This document shows, in pieces, positions 34,713 to 43,270 of a stretch of 64,000 bases of DNA; within the stretch, counting starts at the first letter, position 1; each line of letters starts with the position of its first letter. Position numbers and translations under genes: made by a program. The stretch is from Saprospiraceae bacterium. GTDB taxonomy: Bacteria; Bacteroidota; Bacteroidia; Chitinophagales; Saprospiraceae. The notes under the pieces were generated by a model, which was given only the letters and a program-made list of their open reading frames with translations, had not been told where the DNA came from and ran no database searches. The stretch spans positions 1 through 64,000 of the forward strand of contig JAHDHL010000017.1 of the NCBI GenBank assembly GCA_020631355.1, in the 5' to 3' direction.

Positions 34713-35715
34713 CAAGGTATTCATCATTGCAGAAATTGGTCAGGCCCATGATGGAAGCTTGGGTATTCTGCATTCATACATAGATGCATTGGCAACCACA
34801 GGAGTGGATGCCATCAAATTTCAGACGCATATTGCCGAAGCGGAAAGTAGCATCCATGAACCATTCCGTGTCAATTTCAGCTACGAGGATAAGACAAGAT
34901 ATGATTATTGGCATAGGATGTCCTTTACGCCAGAACAGTGGAAAGGTATCAAGGAACATTGTGATGAGGTAGGACTGGAATTCATGTCTTCACCTTTTTC
35001 TCAGGCAGCTGTGGATTTGTTGGAGGAATTAGGTGTCAAAAGATATAAGATAGGTTCCGGTGAAGTGAACAACTATCTGATGTTGGAAAAAATTGCCCGT
35101 ACGGGAAAACCCATTATTCTGTCATCAGGAATGAGCTCCTTTGCAGAATTGGATGAATCCGTAGCATTCATCAATGGTTTCGGGAATGATTTGTCCATTA
35201 TGCAATGTACTACAAGCTATCCTACACCACCGGAACGTTTGGGATTGAATGTCCTTTCCGATTTGAAATCACGATATCCCAATCACAAAATCGGGTTGTC
35301 CGAGCATACGAGTAAGATTTATTCAAGTATTGCCGCAGTAGCTTTGGGTGCCGAATTATTGGAATTTCATGCAGTATTCGATAAGAGGATGTTTGGCCCG
35401 GATGCTAAGTCATCCCTGACAATAGACGAAATCAAGGAATTGGTGGAAGGCGTAAGATTCATCGAGGTTGCCAATGACAATCCCATTGATAAGTCAGATA
35501 ATTCACCCTATTTGGGACTCAAGAAGATATTTGAGAAATCCTTGGCCATCAATAAGGATATCCCCGAGGGGCACGAAATTACCTTCGATGACCTGGAAGC
35601 CAAAAAACCAGCCGAAAAAGGAATTGCAGCATCCCGATTCAGGGAAGTGATAGGAAAACAGTCAACAAGAGCATTATCCCAATGGGATTTCATCAATTGG
35701 GAAGATATCAAATAG
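34702..35715 (+). CDS. neuB: Nonulosonic (sialic-type) acid synthase
   Basis: 337 residues, GTG start within the end of the epimerase gene. NeuB enzymes condense phosphoenolpyruvate with an N-acylated hexose such as ManNAc. The barrel begins FIIAEIGQAHDGSLG, and continues with IKFQTHIAE, EFMSSPFSQAAVDLLEELGV, YKIGSGEV, and TTSYPTPP; a C-terminal SAF (antifreeze-like) domain includes NKDIPEGHEITFDDLEAKKP and ends with ALSQWDFINWEDI. The IGQAHDG form differs from the IGVNHNG of classical Neu5Ac synthases, so the product could be Neu5Ac, legionaminic acid or another nonulosonic acid. neuC follows directly. Confidence 0.88.
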   Translation: MENNKVFIIAEIGQAHDGSLGILHSYIDALATTGVDAIKFQTHIAEAESSIHEPFRVNFSYEDKTRYDYWHRMSFTPEQWKGIKEHCDEVGLEFMSSPFSQAAVDLLEELGVKRYKIGSGEVNNYLMLEKIARTGKPIILSSGMSSFAELDESVAFINGFGNDLSIMQCTTSYPTPPERLGLNVLSDLKSRYPNHKIGLSEHTSKIYSSIAAVALGAELLEFHAVFDKRMFGPDAKSSLTIDEIKELVEGVRFIEVANDNPIDKSDNSPYLGLKKIFEKSLAINKDIPEGHEITFDDLEAKKPAEKGIAASRFREVIGKQSTRALSQWDFINWEDIK

Positions 35716-35718
35716 TCC

Positions 35719-36882
35719 ATGAGTAAACGAAAAATATGTGTTGTCGTAACGGCAAGACCCAGCTACAGTAGAATCAAGACCGCATTGCAAGCCATTAAGG
35801 ATCATCCTGATTTGGAACTGCAACTTGTTGTGGCAGCATCGGCACTTTTGGCCCGATATGGAACAGCTGTCAATTATATGGAAAAGGATGGCTTTGATAT
35901 CAAGGCTCGTGTTTTCAATGTTCTTGAGGGTGAAAACCTAACCGCCCAAGCCAAAACCACAGGGATTGGTATTCTGGAACTGGCGACAGTATTCGAACGA
36001 TTATCCCCTGATGCGGTGGTAACCGTTGCGGATAGATTCGAAACCATGTCCACCGCCATTGCGGCATCTTACATGAATATTCCCTTAGTCCATATCCAGG
36101 GTGGAGAAGTGACCGGAAATATTGATGAAAAAGTAAGGCATGCCATCACCAAGTTGTCTGATTTGCATTTCGTAGCCTCGGACAAGGCCAGCGAAAGGGT
36201 AATAAGAATGGGTGAAAAACCAGAAAAAGTCTTCATGACCGGTTGTCCTTCCATTGATATTGCCCATAATATGATGGAAAAGGATGGCCACATGGATTTT
36301 GATCCTTACCAACGTTATGGAGGGGTGGGAGCCCAGCCCGATATATCGAATGGATACATTGTAGTAATGCAACATCCTGTAACCACCGAATACCAACAAT
36401 CCCGTCAGCATATAGAAGAAACACTTCATGCTGTTAGGAATTTGAAAATGCCCACATTCTGGTTTTGGCCGAATGTGGATGCTGGTTCCGATGGTACATC
36501 CAGTGGAATCCGTTCTTTCAGAGAACGTTTTGATTTGGAACATGTACATTTCTTCAAGAACATGGAGCCAACTGACTTTCTCAAAATGCTGAAAAGTAGC
36601 CAATGTCTGATTGGTAATTCCAGTGTGGGAATCAGAGAATGTGCATACCTGGGAATTCCGGTGGTGAATATCGGTACCAGACAATCCGGCCGGGAAAGGG
36701 GTAGGAATGTGATTGATGTCTTTGATTACAATAGAGAGGGTATCGAGAGAGCGATACAACAACAAGTCGATAATGGCCATTACCCTCCAGATAAGATATA
36801 CGGAGACGGATTTTCAGGAAAAAGAATCGCTGATTTATTGAGTAGGGAGGAATTGACATTTGCTAAAATTCTAAATTACTAG
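35719..36882 (+). CDS. neuC: Hydrolysing UDP-N-acetylhexosamine 2-epimerase
   Basis: 387 residues. It has VVVTARPSYSRIKTAL at the N-terminus, TVADRFETMSTAIAASYMNI, HIQGGEVTGNIDEKVRHA and GCPSIDIA, typical of NeuC-type enzymes that release ManNAc (or a 6-deoxy 2,4-diamino analogue in LegG) from the UDP sugar with inversion at C2. The C-terminal half keeps the GNSSVGIRECAYLGIPVVN substrate-binding motif. It sits three bases after neuB, whose substrate it makes. It differs from the non-hydrolysing WecB type at 54026. No genes for bacillosamine synthesis are seen nearby, which favours a ManNAc route. Confidence 0.88.
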   Translation: MSKRKICVVVTARPSYSRIKTALQAIKDHPDLELQLVVAASALLARYGTAVNYMEKDGFDIKARVFNVLEGENLTAQAKTTGIGILELATVFERLSPDAVVTVADRFETMSTAIAASYMNIPLVHIQGGEVTGNIDEKVRHAITKLSDLHFVASDKASERVIRMGEKPEKVFMTGCPSIDIAHNMMEKDGHMDFDPYQRYGGVGAQPDISNGYIVVMQHPVTTEYQQSRQHIEETLHAVRNLKMPTFWFWPNVDAGSDGTSSGIRSFRERFDLEHVHFFKNMEPTDFLKMLKSSQCLIGNSSVGIRECAYLGIPVVNIGTRQSGRERGRNVIDVFDYNREGIERAIQQQVDNGHYPPDKIYGDGFSGKRIADLLSREELTFAKILNY

Positions 36883-36887
36883 GAGAA

Positions 36888-38327
36888 ATGTTATTTAATT
36901 CATATGAATTTCTCATATTCCTACCGATAGTATTCCTGCTTTATTGGTATGTGGTAGAAAAAGACCTAACCCTCCAAAATTTGCTGATTATCGTAGCAAG
37001 TTATGTATTCTATGGTTGGTGGGATTATCGTTTTTTATCACTGATTATACTGAGTTCCGCACTTGATTTCACAATAGGAATCAAAATGGGTTCGACCAAT
37101 GATAAACGAACCCGAAAGTTATTACTCTGGGCGAGTCTCATATTCAATCTCGGACTACTCGGAGTATTCAAATATTACAATTTCTTTCTAGGGAGTTTCG
37201 TGGAAATGTTTGGGAAGATGGGGGTGAACCTCGAAATGAGTACACTCAAAATCATTCTTCCGGTAGGAATCAGTTTCTATACATTCCAGACCCTGAGTTA
37301 CACGATAGACATATATAGAAAGAAACTCGAACCCACAAAGGACCCATTCGCATTCTTTGCCTTTGTCTGTTTCTTCCCTCAATTGGTAGCAGGACCCATC
37401 GAGAGAGCATCGAACCTACTTCCTCAATTCATGAAGAAGCGTAAATTCGATGTGACACAATCCAAGGATGGCTTAAGGCAAATCCTATGGGGATTATTCA
37501 AGAAGGTAGTGATTGCTGATAATTGTGCCTTGGTGGTCAATGATATATTCGCGAATTATGAAAGTATGCCCGCCAGTGCATTGGTACTCGGTGCAGTATT
37601 ATTCGCTTTCCAGATTTATGGGGATTTCTCTGGGTATTCAGACATCGCAATAGGAACAGCAAGACTTTTCGGTTTCAACCTGATGAGGAATTTTGCCTAT
37701 CCTTATTTTTCAAGGGATATCGCGGAATTCTGGCGCAGATGGCACATATCCTTATCCACTTGGTTCAGAGATTATCTTTATATCCCATTAGGAGGTAGTA
37801 GGGTAGATACCAAATTCCTATTGGTTCGTAATGTAATGGCCATTTTCATCGTCAGTGGTTTCTGGCATGGTGCGAATTGGACTTTTATGATTTGGGGATT
37901 GCTGAATGGTTTGTACTTCCTCCCATCCATATTGATGGGTAAGAATAGAAAGAATCTAGGAATCGTTGCTGAGAATAGCTGGCTTCCCGGACCTAGGGAT
38001 ATTTTCAATATGGGAATGACCTTCGCCCTGACTTGTCTGGCATGGATTTTCTTCAGAGCCGAGACGGTTACAGATGCCTTTGCCTATATCATCCACATGG
38101 CAGATAGTTCCATTCTGAGCTTTTCAGGTATTAAGAAAGGAGCGGATATCCTACCTTGGATTTTCATACTAGTCGTGATAGAATGGATACAAAGAAGAAA
38201 GGAACACGGTTTGGATATCGCAGGCATACCTGTATATGCAAGATGGTTGATGTACTATGTAATGATATTCTGTATCCTGTATATGAGACCTGCAGAAGTA
38301 ATTGATTTCATTTATTTCCAATTCTAA
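36888..38327 (+). CDS. MBOAT-family O-acyltransferase
   Basis: 479 residues with about 10-12 membrane helices. The opening MLFNSYEFLIFLPIVFLLYW and the conserved histidine region VSGFWHGANWTFMIWGLLNG are those of the AlgI/DltB/PatA-like MBOAT family, together with EFWRRWHISLSTWFRDYLYIPLGG. These enzymes move acyl groups from a cytoplasmic donor across the inner membrane onto an exported glycan. It is followed by a SGNH-type protein (38340), the usual partner type (AlgX/DltD/PatB), so the pair should acetylate the polymer in the periplasm. It lies between neuC and neuA. Confidence 0.92.
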   Translation: MLFNSYEFLIFLPIVFLLYWYVVEKDLTLQNLLIIVASYVFYGWWDYRFLSLIILSSALDFTIGIKMGSTNDKRTRKLLLWASLIFNLGLLGVFKYYNFFLGSFVEMFGKMGVNLEMSTLKIILPVGISFYTFQTLSYTIDIYRKKLEPTKDPFAFFAFVCFFPQLVAGPIERASNLLPQFMKKRKFDVTQSKDGLRQILWGLFKKVVIADNCALVVNDIFANYESMPASALVLGAVLFAFQIYGDFSGYSDIAIGTARLFGFNLMRNFAYPYFSRDIAEFWRRWHISLSTWFRDYLYIPLGGSRVDTKFLLVRNVMAIFIVSGFWHGANWTFMIWGLLNGLYFLPSILMGKNRKNLGIVAENSWLPGPRDIFNMGMTFALTCLAWIFFRAETVTDAFAYIIHMADSSILSFSGIKKGADILPWIFILVVIEWIQRRKEHGLDIAGIPVYARWLMYYVMIFCILYMRPAEVIDFIYFQF

Positions 38328-38339
38328 TGTGAGATACCA

Positions 38340-39260
38340 ATGAATTCCACTACCCAATTTTCCATCAGATTCCTGTTGTTCATTTCAGTCGTATTATTAC
38401 TGTTCGTAGGATTGGAGTGGTATAACAAGAATAGATTGACTTACGAAATACCGGGTAAGCTTCAGGTCGTTAAGGACAATTTGGAGGGGACTGAGCTTTT
38501 TGTAGTTGGCAATTCTCATGGGAGAGATGGTGTCATTCCGGATAGTTTAAAGATTCCATCTGTGAATGCCTGTATGTTGGGTTCGTCATTTTTCTATGAT
38601 AAATACCTGATTGAAAATTACCTGAAAGATGCCAAGGAATGCAAACAAATCATATTGATTGGTTCCTACCAGACCTTGGCATATAATATGGCCCATCCGA
38701 AATATTCAAAAAGGAGGCATGAATATTATCATTTTATAGGAGCTAACTATAAGTTGGATGATTTCGATTGGAAAAAAGTCTTTTTGTTGGAGGTACAATC
38801 ATTCAAGGGCGGTTTCAACAACCTGAAAAGGGATTTAACAACAAACAAGCCCAAATTGTGGAAAACGAAAGGGTATCTAAGGAATGAGGAACAGGTTGAT
38901 ACCCACGACATAGCATCCCTAGCAATTAGAAAAATTGAAAAGCATCATATCCTAATGGATAACGATATGGTAGAGGAAAATCTTGGATATCTCAAGAGTA
39001 TCGCAGAATGGTGTAGAGAAAGGGATATCAAGTTGACATTGATAACACCACCGGTAACTTCGGTTTATAATGAATTGAGAAAGGAGGAATACCTTTCATT
39101 CGGAAATATAATGTCAGCTAAATCCAAGGAGTGGAATTTCGATTATTATAATTTTTCTGAAGATTCGGATTTTGATTACTCACACTTCAAGGATGTGGAC
39201 CACATGAATTCATTCGGTGCGGAATTATTCACCCAAAAACTCAACCAAACGATTTTCTAA
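38340..39260 (+). CDS. Membrane-anchored SGNH/DltD-like protein 1
   Basis: 306 residues. A single N-terminal membrane segment (FLLFISVVLLLFVGLEWY) is followed by a periplasmic domain. VVGNSHGRDGVIPD contains the GNSH-type block I with the candidate Ser nucleophile, and FKDVDHMNSFGAELF near the C-terminus gives the Asp-x-x-His pair. So the SGNH triad is likely complete. It is predicted to receive acyl groups from the MBOAT protein encoded just upstream and pass them to the glycan. It is paralogous to the gene at 41378 (same N-terminal layout, GNSH and FKD(V/S)DH(M/L)N motifs). The family name is inferred from motifs. Confidence 0.65.
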   Translation: MNSTTQFSIRFLLFISVVLLLFVGLEWYNKNRLTYEIPGKLQVVKDNLEGTELFVVGNSHGRDGVIPDSLKIPSVNACMLGSSFFYDKYLIENYLKDAKECKQIILIGSYQTLAYNMAHPKYSKRRHEYYHFIGANYKLDDFDWKKVFLLEVQSFKGGFNNLKRDLTTNKPKLWKTKGYLRNEEQVDTHDIASLAIRKIEKHHILMDNDMVEENLGYLKSIAEWCRERDIKLTLITPPVTSVYNELRKEEYLSFGNIMSAKSKEWNFDYYNFSEDSDFDYSHFKDVDHMNSFGAELFTQKLNQTIF

Positions 39261-39263
39261 ACC

Positions 39264-39962
39264 ATGAATGTACTCGCACTCATACCAGCAAGAGGAGGAT
39301 CGAAAGGTGTCCCTAGGAAGAATATCAAGTTGCTTCAGGGCAAACCATTGATACAATATTCCATAGATGCCTGTAAGGGGTCGAAATATATTTCCGAAAT
39401 CATGGTCTCCACGGATGATCAGGAAATTGCGGAGGTATCCAAAAGCTTGGGAGCTAGCGTTCCCGAACTCCGTCCCGCACATTTGGCATCAGATACTTCA
39501 CCTACGATTGATACCGTAGTCTATACATTGGAATACTACCAATCCAAGGGGAATCATTTTGATGCGGTAATCCTGATTCAGCCTACTAGTCCGCTTCGGA
39601 CTTCTGATGATATAGATAAGGCCATCGAAATTTTCCAATCTGAGGGGAATGATGCCCTGATTTCCGTAATCCCGGTACCACATGAGTATAATCCGCATTG
39701 GGTTTTTGTCAGGAATGATAAAGGGCAACCAATGATAGCCACCGGTGAAAAGGAAATCATTACAAGACGACAAAATCTTCCTCCTGCTTATATCAGGAAT
39801 GGAGCGATATATATAACAAAATCGGAAGTGATTATCAACCAAAAATCATTGTATGGCCAGTCCTTATCCATGTATGAGATGGGGGATGACCTGCATGTGA
39901 ATATTGATACCTTGGAAGATTGGATGAATGCTGAAAAAATAATGGAGGAGTTGAATGGCTAA
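39264..39962 (+). CDS. neuA: CMP-nonulosonic acid synthetase
   Basis: 232 residues. It activates the nonulosonic acid with CTP. The N-terminal signature is LIPARGGSKGVPRKNIKLL, followed by VSTDDQEIAEV, ILIQPTSPLRT and the metal-site NIDTLEDW at the C-terminus. The length is that of a single-domain CMP-sialate synthetase. It completes the neuB/neuC/neuA set although the MBOAT and SGNH genes separate it from the other two. It overlaps the next gene, a GT-B enzyme, by eight bases, which suggests that enzyme uses its product. Confidence 0.92.
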   Translation: MNVLALIPARGGSKGVPRKNIKLLQGKPLIQYSIDACKGSKYISEIMVSTDDQEIAEVSKSLGASVPELRPAHLASDTSPTIDTVVYTLEYYQSKGNHFDAVILIQPTSPLRTSDDIDKAIEIFQSEGNDALISVIPVPHEYNPHWVFVRNDKGQPMIATGEKEIITRRQNLPPAYIRNGAIYITKSEVIINQKSLYGQSLSMYEMGDDLHVNIDTLEDWMNAEKIMEELNG

Positions 39963-41388
39963 GATAGATATCTGTTATATCGTATCGCATGGTTTTGCGG
40001 CAAGAATGGTATTCCAAACGGGATTGTTACAACAGTTGGCACAAAAGGGGCTTAAGGTTGCTGTAATTACCCCGGATGAGAATGACAGTATGTTGGTGGA
40101 GAATTGCAAGCAATTCGGTATCCAACTGTTCCAGTTCAAAGAGAATCAGAAAATGCTTTCTGATGATTTTGCTTTCAGAAGGAAGTATTTCCTTGAGGAT
40201 ATCAGAGCCAATCCTGCATTATGGGAGAAACACAGGCTCAGTGTAAAAGGGAATACATCCAAGCATCCTTGGAGGCAGATTCGTCCATATATCTATTTTG
40301 CCATCCATGAATTACGCCAATGGTTTCCGAGTATAAAGTCTAGGTATATCCGATATGAAAAAAAGAAACTGGACTCGGAAAAAGCAAGGAAGCTGATTCG
40401 GGAAATTGACCCCAAAATCATTGTTTCCACTTATCCGGTAAACATGAGTGAGGCCAAGATTCTGCACAATGCCAATCATCTGGGGATTCATTCCGTGATA
40501 CACCTTTTGAGTTGGGATAATATTTCCGCTAAAGGATACTTCCCTGCACTGGCCAAGGAATACATTGCTTGGGGGCCCATCATGAAAAGGGAATTCCAGT
40601 CCTATTACGATATTAAGGAAGAGGATGTACACCAAACCGGAGTACCTCACTTTGATTTGCATGTCCAAATTAAACAGGAAAACCAACACAAGGAATGGAT
40701 ACGGAAATCAGGACTCAATCCTGACCAGCCCTACTTGTTCGTAGGAATGAGTTCGCCAAGGTTTGCACCCAAGGAAATCGACATAGTGGAGCAGCTGGCC
40801 AAGAAAATTAATGAGAATCATTTTGGTCCGAATCTCCAGATGTTGGTTCGCCCTCATCCCCAGAATATCACAGGGAATATGGCTGACAAGACTTGGCTGC
40901 CAAGACTGAATGCCCTGGCATCCGAACGAGTCAAACTGGATATGCCATCCTTGGTCAAGAGTAACTTGAGTTATAGCATGGAGAACCATGATATGATTCG
41001 ATTATCCAGTCTGATATATGGAAGTTCTGTGGTGTTGAATTCGGGTTCCACCATTTCTATTGATGCACTGATGTTGGATAGACCGGTCATTATTACATCC
41101 TTTGATGCGGATGCGGATCTGCCATATTGGAAATCAGCTAGGAGACTGGTGGACTATACCCATTTGAAGAAGTTTACGGATATCGGAGGAGTGGATATTT
41201 CTAGGAATTCCAACCAATTATACGAAATGATCCAACATCACCTGAATGATTCCAAACACAATTGGGAACTCAGAACCCAAACCCGTTTTGAGGAATGTGG
41301 TGATGATGATGGAAAAGCCACCGAAAGAGTAGCAAGGGTATTGGAATCCATGGCGAAACGGAATGGAGCCAAGAAGAATGAAAATTAA
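39955..41388 (+). CDS. GT-B-type glycosyltransferase of unknown family, candidate nonulosonic acid transferase
   Basis: 477 residues; I do not recognise an established family. The N-terminus CYIVSHGFAARMVFQTGLLQ and the C-terminal half with MLVRPHPQN and VVLNSGSTISIDALMLDRPVI resemble GT-B enzymes of the CDP-glycerol/polysialyl/KpsC type, where an His-Pro and a Ser-rich loop bind the CMP- or CDP-linked donor. It is translationally coupled to neuA, so transfer of the CMP-activated nonulosonic acid is a reasonable inference. No signal peptide; cytoplasmic. Confidence 0.55.
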   Translation: MAKIDICYIVSHGFAARMVFQTGLLQQLAQKGLKVAVITPDENDSMLVENCKQFGIQLFQFKENQKMLSDDFAFRRKYFLEDIRANPALWEKHRLSVKGNTSKHPWRQIRPYIYFAIHELRQWFPSIKSRYIRYEKKKLDSEKARKLIREIDPKIIVSTYPVNMSEAKILHNANHLGIHSVIHLLSWDNISAKGYFPALAKEYIAWGPIMKREFQSYYDIKEEDVHQTGVPHFDLHVQIKQENQHKEWIRKSGLNPDQPYLFVGMSSPRFAPKEIDIVEQLAKKINENHFGPNLQMLVRPHPQNITGNMADKTWLPRLNALASERVKLDMPSLVKSNLSYSMENHDMIRLSSLIYGSSVVLNSGSTISIDALMLDRPVIITSFDADADLPYWKSARRLVDYTHLKKFTDIGGVDISRNSNQLYEMIQHHLNDSKHNWELRTQTRFEECGDDDGKATERVARVLESMAKRNGAKKNEN

Positions 41389-42340
41389 GTACCAAGCCAT
41401 GAATCGTTTCCTGTTAAGATTAGCGGTATTTTCATCTGTAGTCCTATTCCTGTTAATTGGATTGGAGGTGTATAGTAGAATCCGTTCAGAGAATCATCTG
41501 CTTGCGAAACAATCAATGTTGGATGAATATAAGAGTGATATAGAGGTATTGATTGTAGGGAATTCTCATATTAGGAACGGACTGGATCCTACCCAAATGG
41601 AGAAGAAAGCGCTTAATATGGCTTTCGGTGGTTCTGAGATATTTTATGATTGGTCGATAGTTGAAGAAAATCTGGAACATTTACCCAATTGTAAACAACT
41701 CATTCTTGGGGTTTCGTATCATACTCTACCCGGAAATTTAGATGATGAGGGTAAATTGGGCAAACGATATGAATTATACCATTATACGGGTTTCAATTAT
41801 AAATTGGATTTGAATTCCTTTGATATGAGAAACCATAGTGTGGTATATACAATTGAACCCTCAGGTGCTCTGGATAATGTAATCAAGGACTTAACCTCTA
41901 ATAATAGAGGTGAGATATACAAGAATAAAGGATATACCCCCTACAATAGTATTATTAATGAGGATATATTGGATTTGAATGCAAAGCTGAGGATTTCCAA
42001 CCATCATAAGTTTATGAAAAAGGATAAGATGGATGAAAATTTGGAATACTTCAGGAGAATCTACGAACTTTGTAAAAAGAATGATGTGGAACTATTTGTA
42101 GTGACTCCCCCCGTGACTTCAGTGTATGAATCCTTGCAGAAAGAAGAATTCAGGGACTTTACCAAAAGGATTGGGGAATTGTCCATTCAAAAGGGATTCG
42201 GATACCTGAATTGCCGATCCATGAAAAATGTCTATCATAATGGTTTGTTCAAGGATTCAGATCACCTGAATAAGGATGGAGCCAGAATTTTCACAAAGCA
42301 AGTGATGGACTTCATGAAAAATAATCCAACTATTGAATAA
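41378..42340 (+). CDS. Membrane-anchored SGNH/DltD-like protein 2
   Basis: 320 residues from the ATG at 41378, chosen because it gives the same N-terminal length before the RFLL membrane segment as the paralogue at 38340; an ATG at 41363 and one at 41399 are alternatives. A single membrane helix (FSSVVLFLLIGLEVY) precedes IVGNSHIRNGLDP (block I) and FKDSDHLNKDGARIF (Asp-x-x-His). LYHYTGFNYKLD matches EYYHFIGANYKLD in the paralogue, as does TPPVTSVYESL with TPPVTSVYNEL. The pair probably arose by duplication and then diverged. It overlaps the preceding gene by 11 bases. Confidence 0.65.
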   Translation: MKIKYQAMNRFLLRLAVFSSVVLFLLIGLEVYSRIRSENHLLAKQSMLDEYKSDIEVLIVGNSHIRNGLDPTQMEKKALNMAFGGSEIFYDWSIVEENLEHLPNCKQLILGVSYHTLPGNLDDEGKLGKRYELYHYTGFNYKLDLNSFDMRNHSVVYTIEPSGALDNVIKDLTSNNRGEIYKNKGYTPYNSIINEDILDLNAKLRISNHHKFMKKDKMDENLEYFRRIYELCKKNDVELFVVTPPVTSVYESLQKEEFRDFTKRIGELSIQKGFGYLNCRSMKNVYHNGLFKDSDHLNKDGARIFTKQVMDFMKNNPTIE

Positions 42341-42368
42341 ACCCTTGTTGTTCTAAAAATGAAATGCC

Positions 42369-43235
42369 ATGAGTGCAGTAATTAACATCGTCAAAAGATT
42401 TACCTTATTCCGTATTTTTTCTACCCAGAAACTCATAAAGAGCCATTTTCTGAATAAAATGGGATTACAGTTATTTCGAATCAGAATGGCATCATTCATA
42501 TATGGCCTGAGGAAAAATAAAAGTACCTCCATCATTACACAGGAATACGAACAGTATCAAAGAGATGGAATCGTACAGATAGATGATTTCTTAGATGAAT
42601 CAAAATTCGAATCCCTTAAGAAAGAAGCAAGGGACGTGGTTAATAAGGGAATATGGGATACGGAAAGAACTGACGGTCCCAATACGATTTATATTCGTAA
42701 GATATCAGAATTGAATGTTGATGAATATCCCACACTTTTTCAATTGACAAAAGATGAAAAGTTGAACGCACTTTTCAGAGCTGTCGAAAAACGTAATTTG
42801 GATATAGCTAAGGGAGAGGTTATTGTGCAAGTACAATATCTGACACAGGGCAAGGATACTCCCAATCATGACCCTGAGACAGAACTGCACTCTGATACTT
42901 TTTTCAATACCAATAAGGCATGGCTTTACCTTAATGATGTCGCAAGCGAAAATGGCCCTTTCGTCTATGTAAGAGGCTCTCATAAATTGGATTTGAAGAA
43001 TAGGATGAAAAAGGAATTCGAGCATAGTCTGGATAAGGAAACCAAGGGGTCAAGAAGGGTATACAAGGATGAACTCATAGAGGCAGGCCTTAATGAAGAA
43101 CATTTTACCTGTAAGGAAAATACCTTGGTTTTGGCCAATACATTCGGTTACCACCGACGTGCGAGAGGAAAGGATGGCTACGATAGATTGACCATCGCAT
43201 TCAGTGCCCGTTATAACCCATTTTTAATCAAGTAG
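42369..43235 (+). CDS. Phytanoyl-CoA dioxygenase (PhyH)-family Fe(II)/2-oxoglutarate enzyme
   Basis: 288 residues. The PhyH-type N-terminus YQRDGIVQIDDFLDESKFE is followed by TELHSDTFFN, which holds the His-x-Asp iron ligands, and later by FGYHRRARGKDGYDRL, with the distal His and the Arg that binds 2-oxoglutarate. YVRGSHKLDLKN is the usual conserved loop between them. The ligand set is complete, so an active hydroxylase is likely. The substrate is unknown. Its place at the end of the nonulosonic acid module invites the idea of hydroxylation of that sugar or of a substituent, but this is speculative. Confidence 0.8.
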   Translation: MSAVINIVKRFTLFRIFSTQKLIKSHFLNKMGLQLFRIRMASFIYGLRKNKSTSIITQEYEQYQRDGIVQIDDFLDESKFESLKKEARDVVNKGIWDTERTDGPNTIYIRKISELNVDEYPTLFQLTKDEKLNALFRAVEKRNLDIAKGEVIVQVQYLTQGKDTPNHDPETELHSDTFFNTNKAWLYLNDVASENGPFVYVRGSHKLDLKNRMKKEFEHSLDKETKGSRRVYKDELIEAGLNEEHFTCKENTLVLANTFGYHRRARGKDGYDRLTIAFSARYNPFLIK

Positions 43236-43270
43236 AACTTCACACATATTTTCTTTTAGGTAGGGTAAAC

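Noticed and set aside
36085-36780. Long minus-strand open frame (231 codons) opposite neuC
   Set aside because: It lies wholly antisense to a well-supported gene, has no recognisable domain, and its composition reflects the opposite coding strand.
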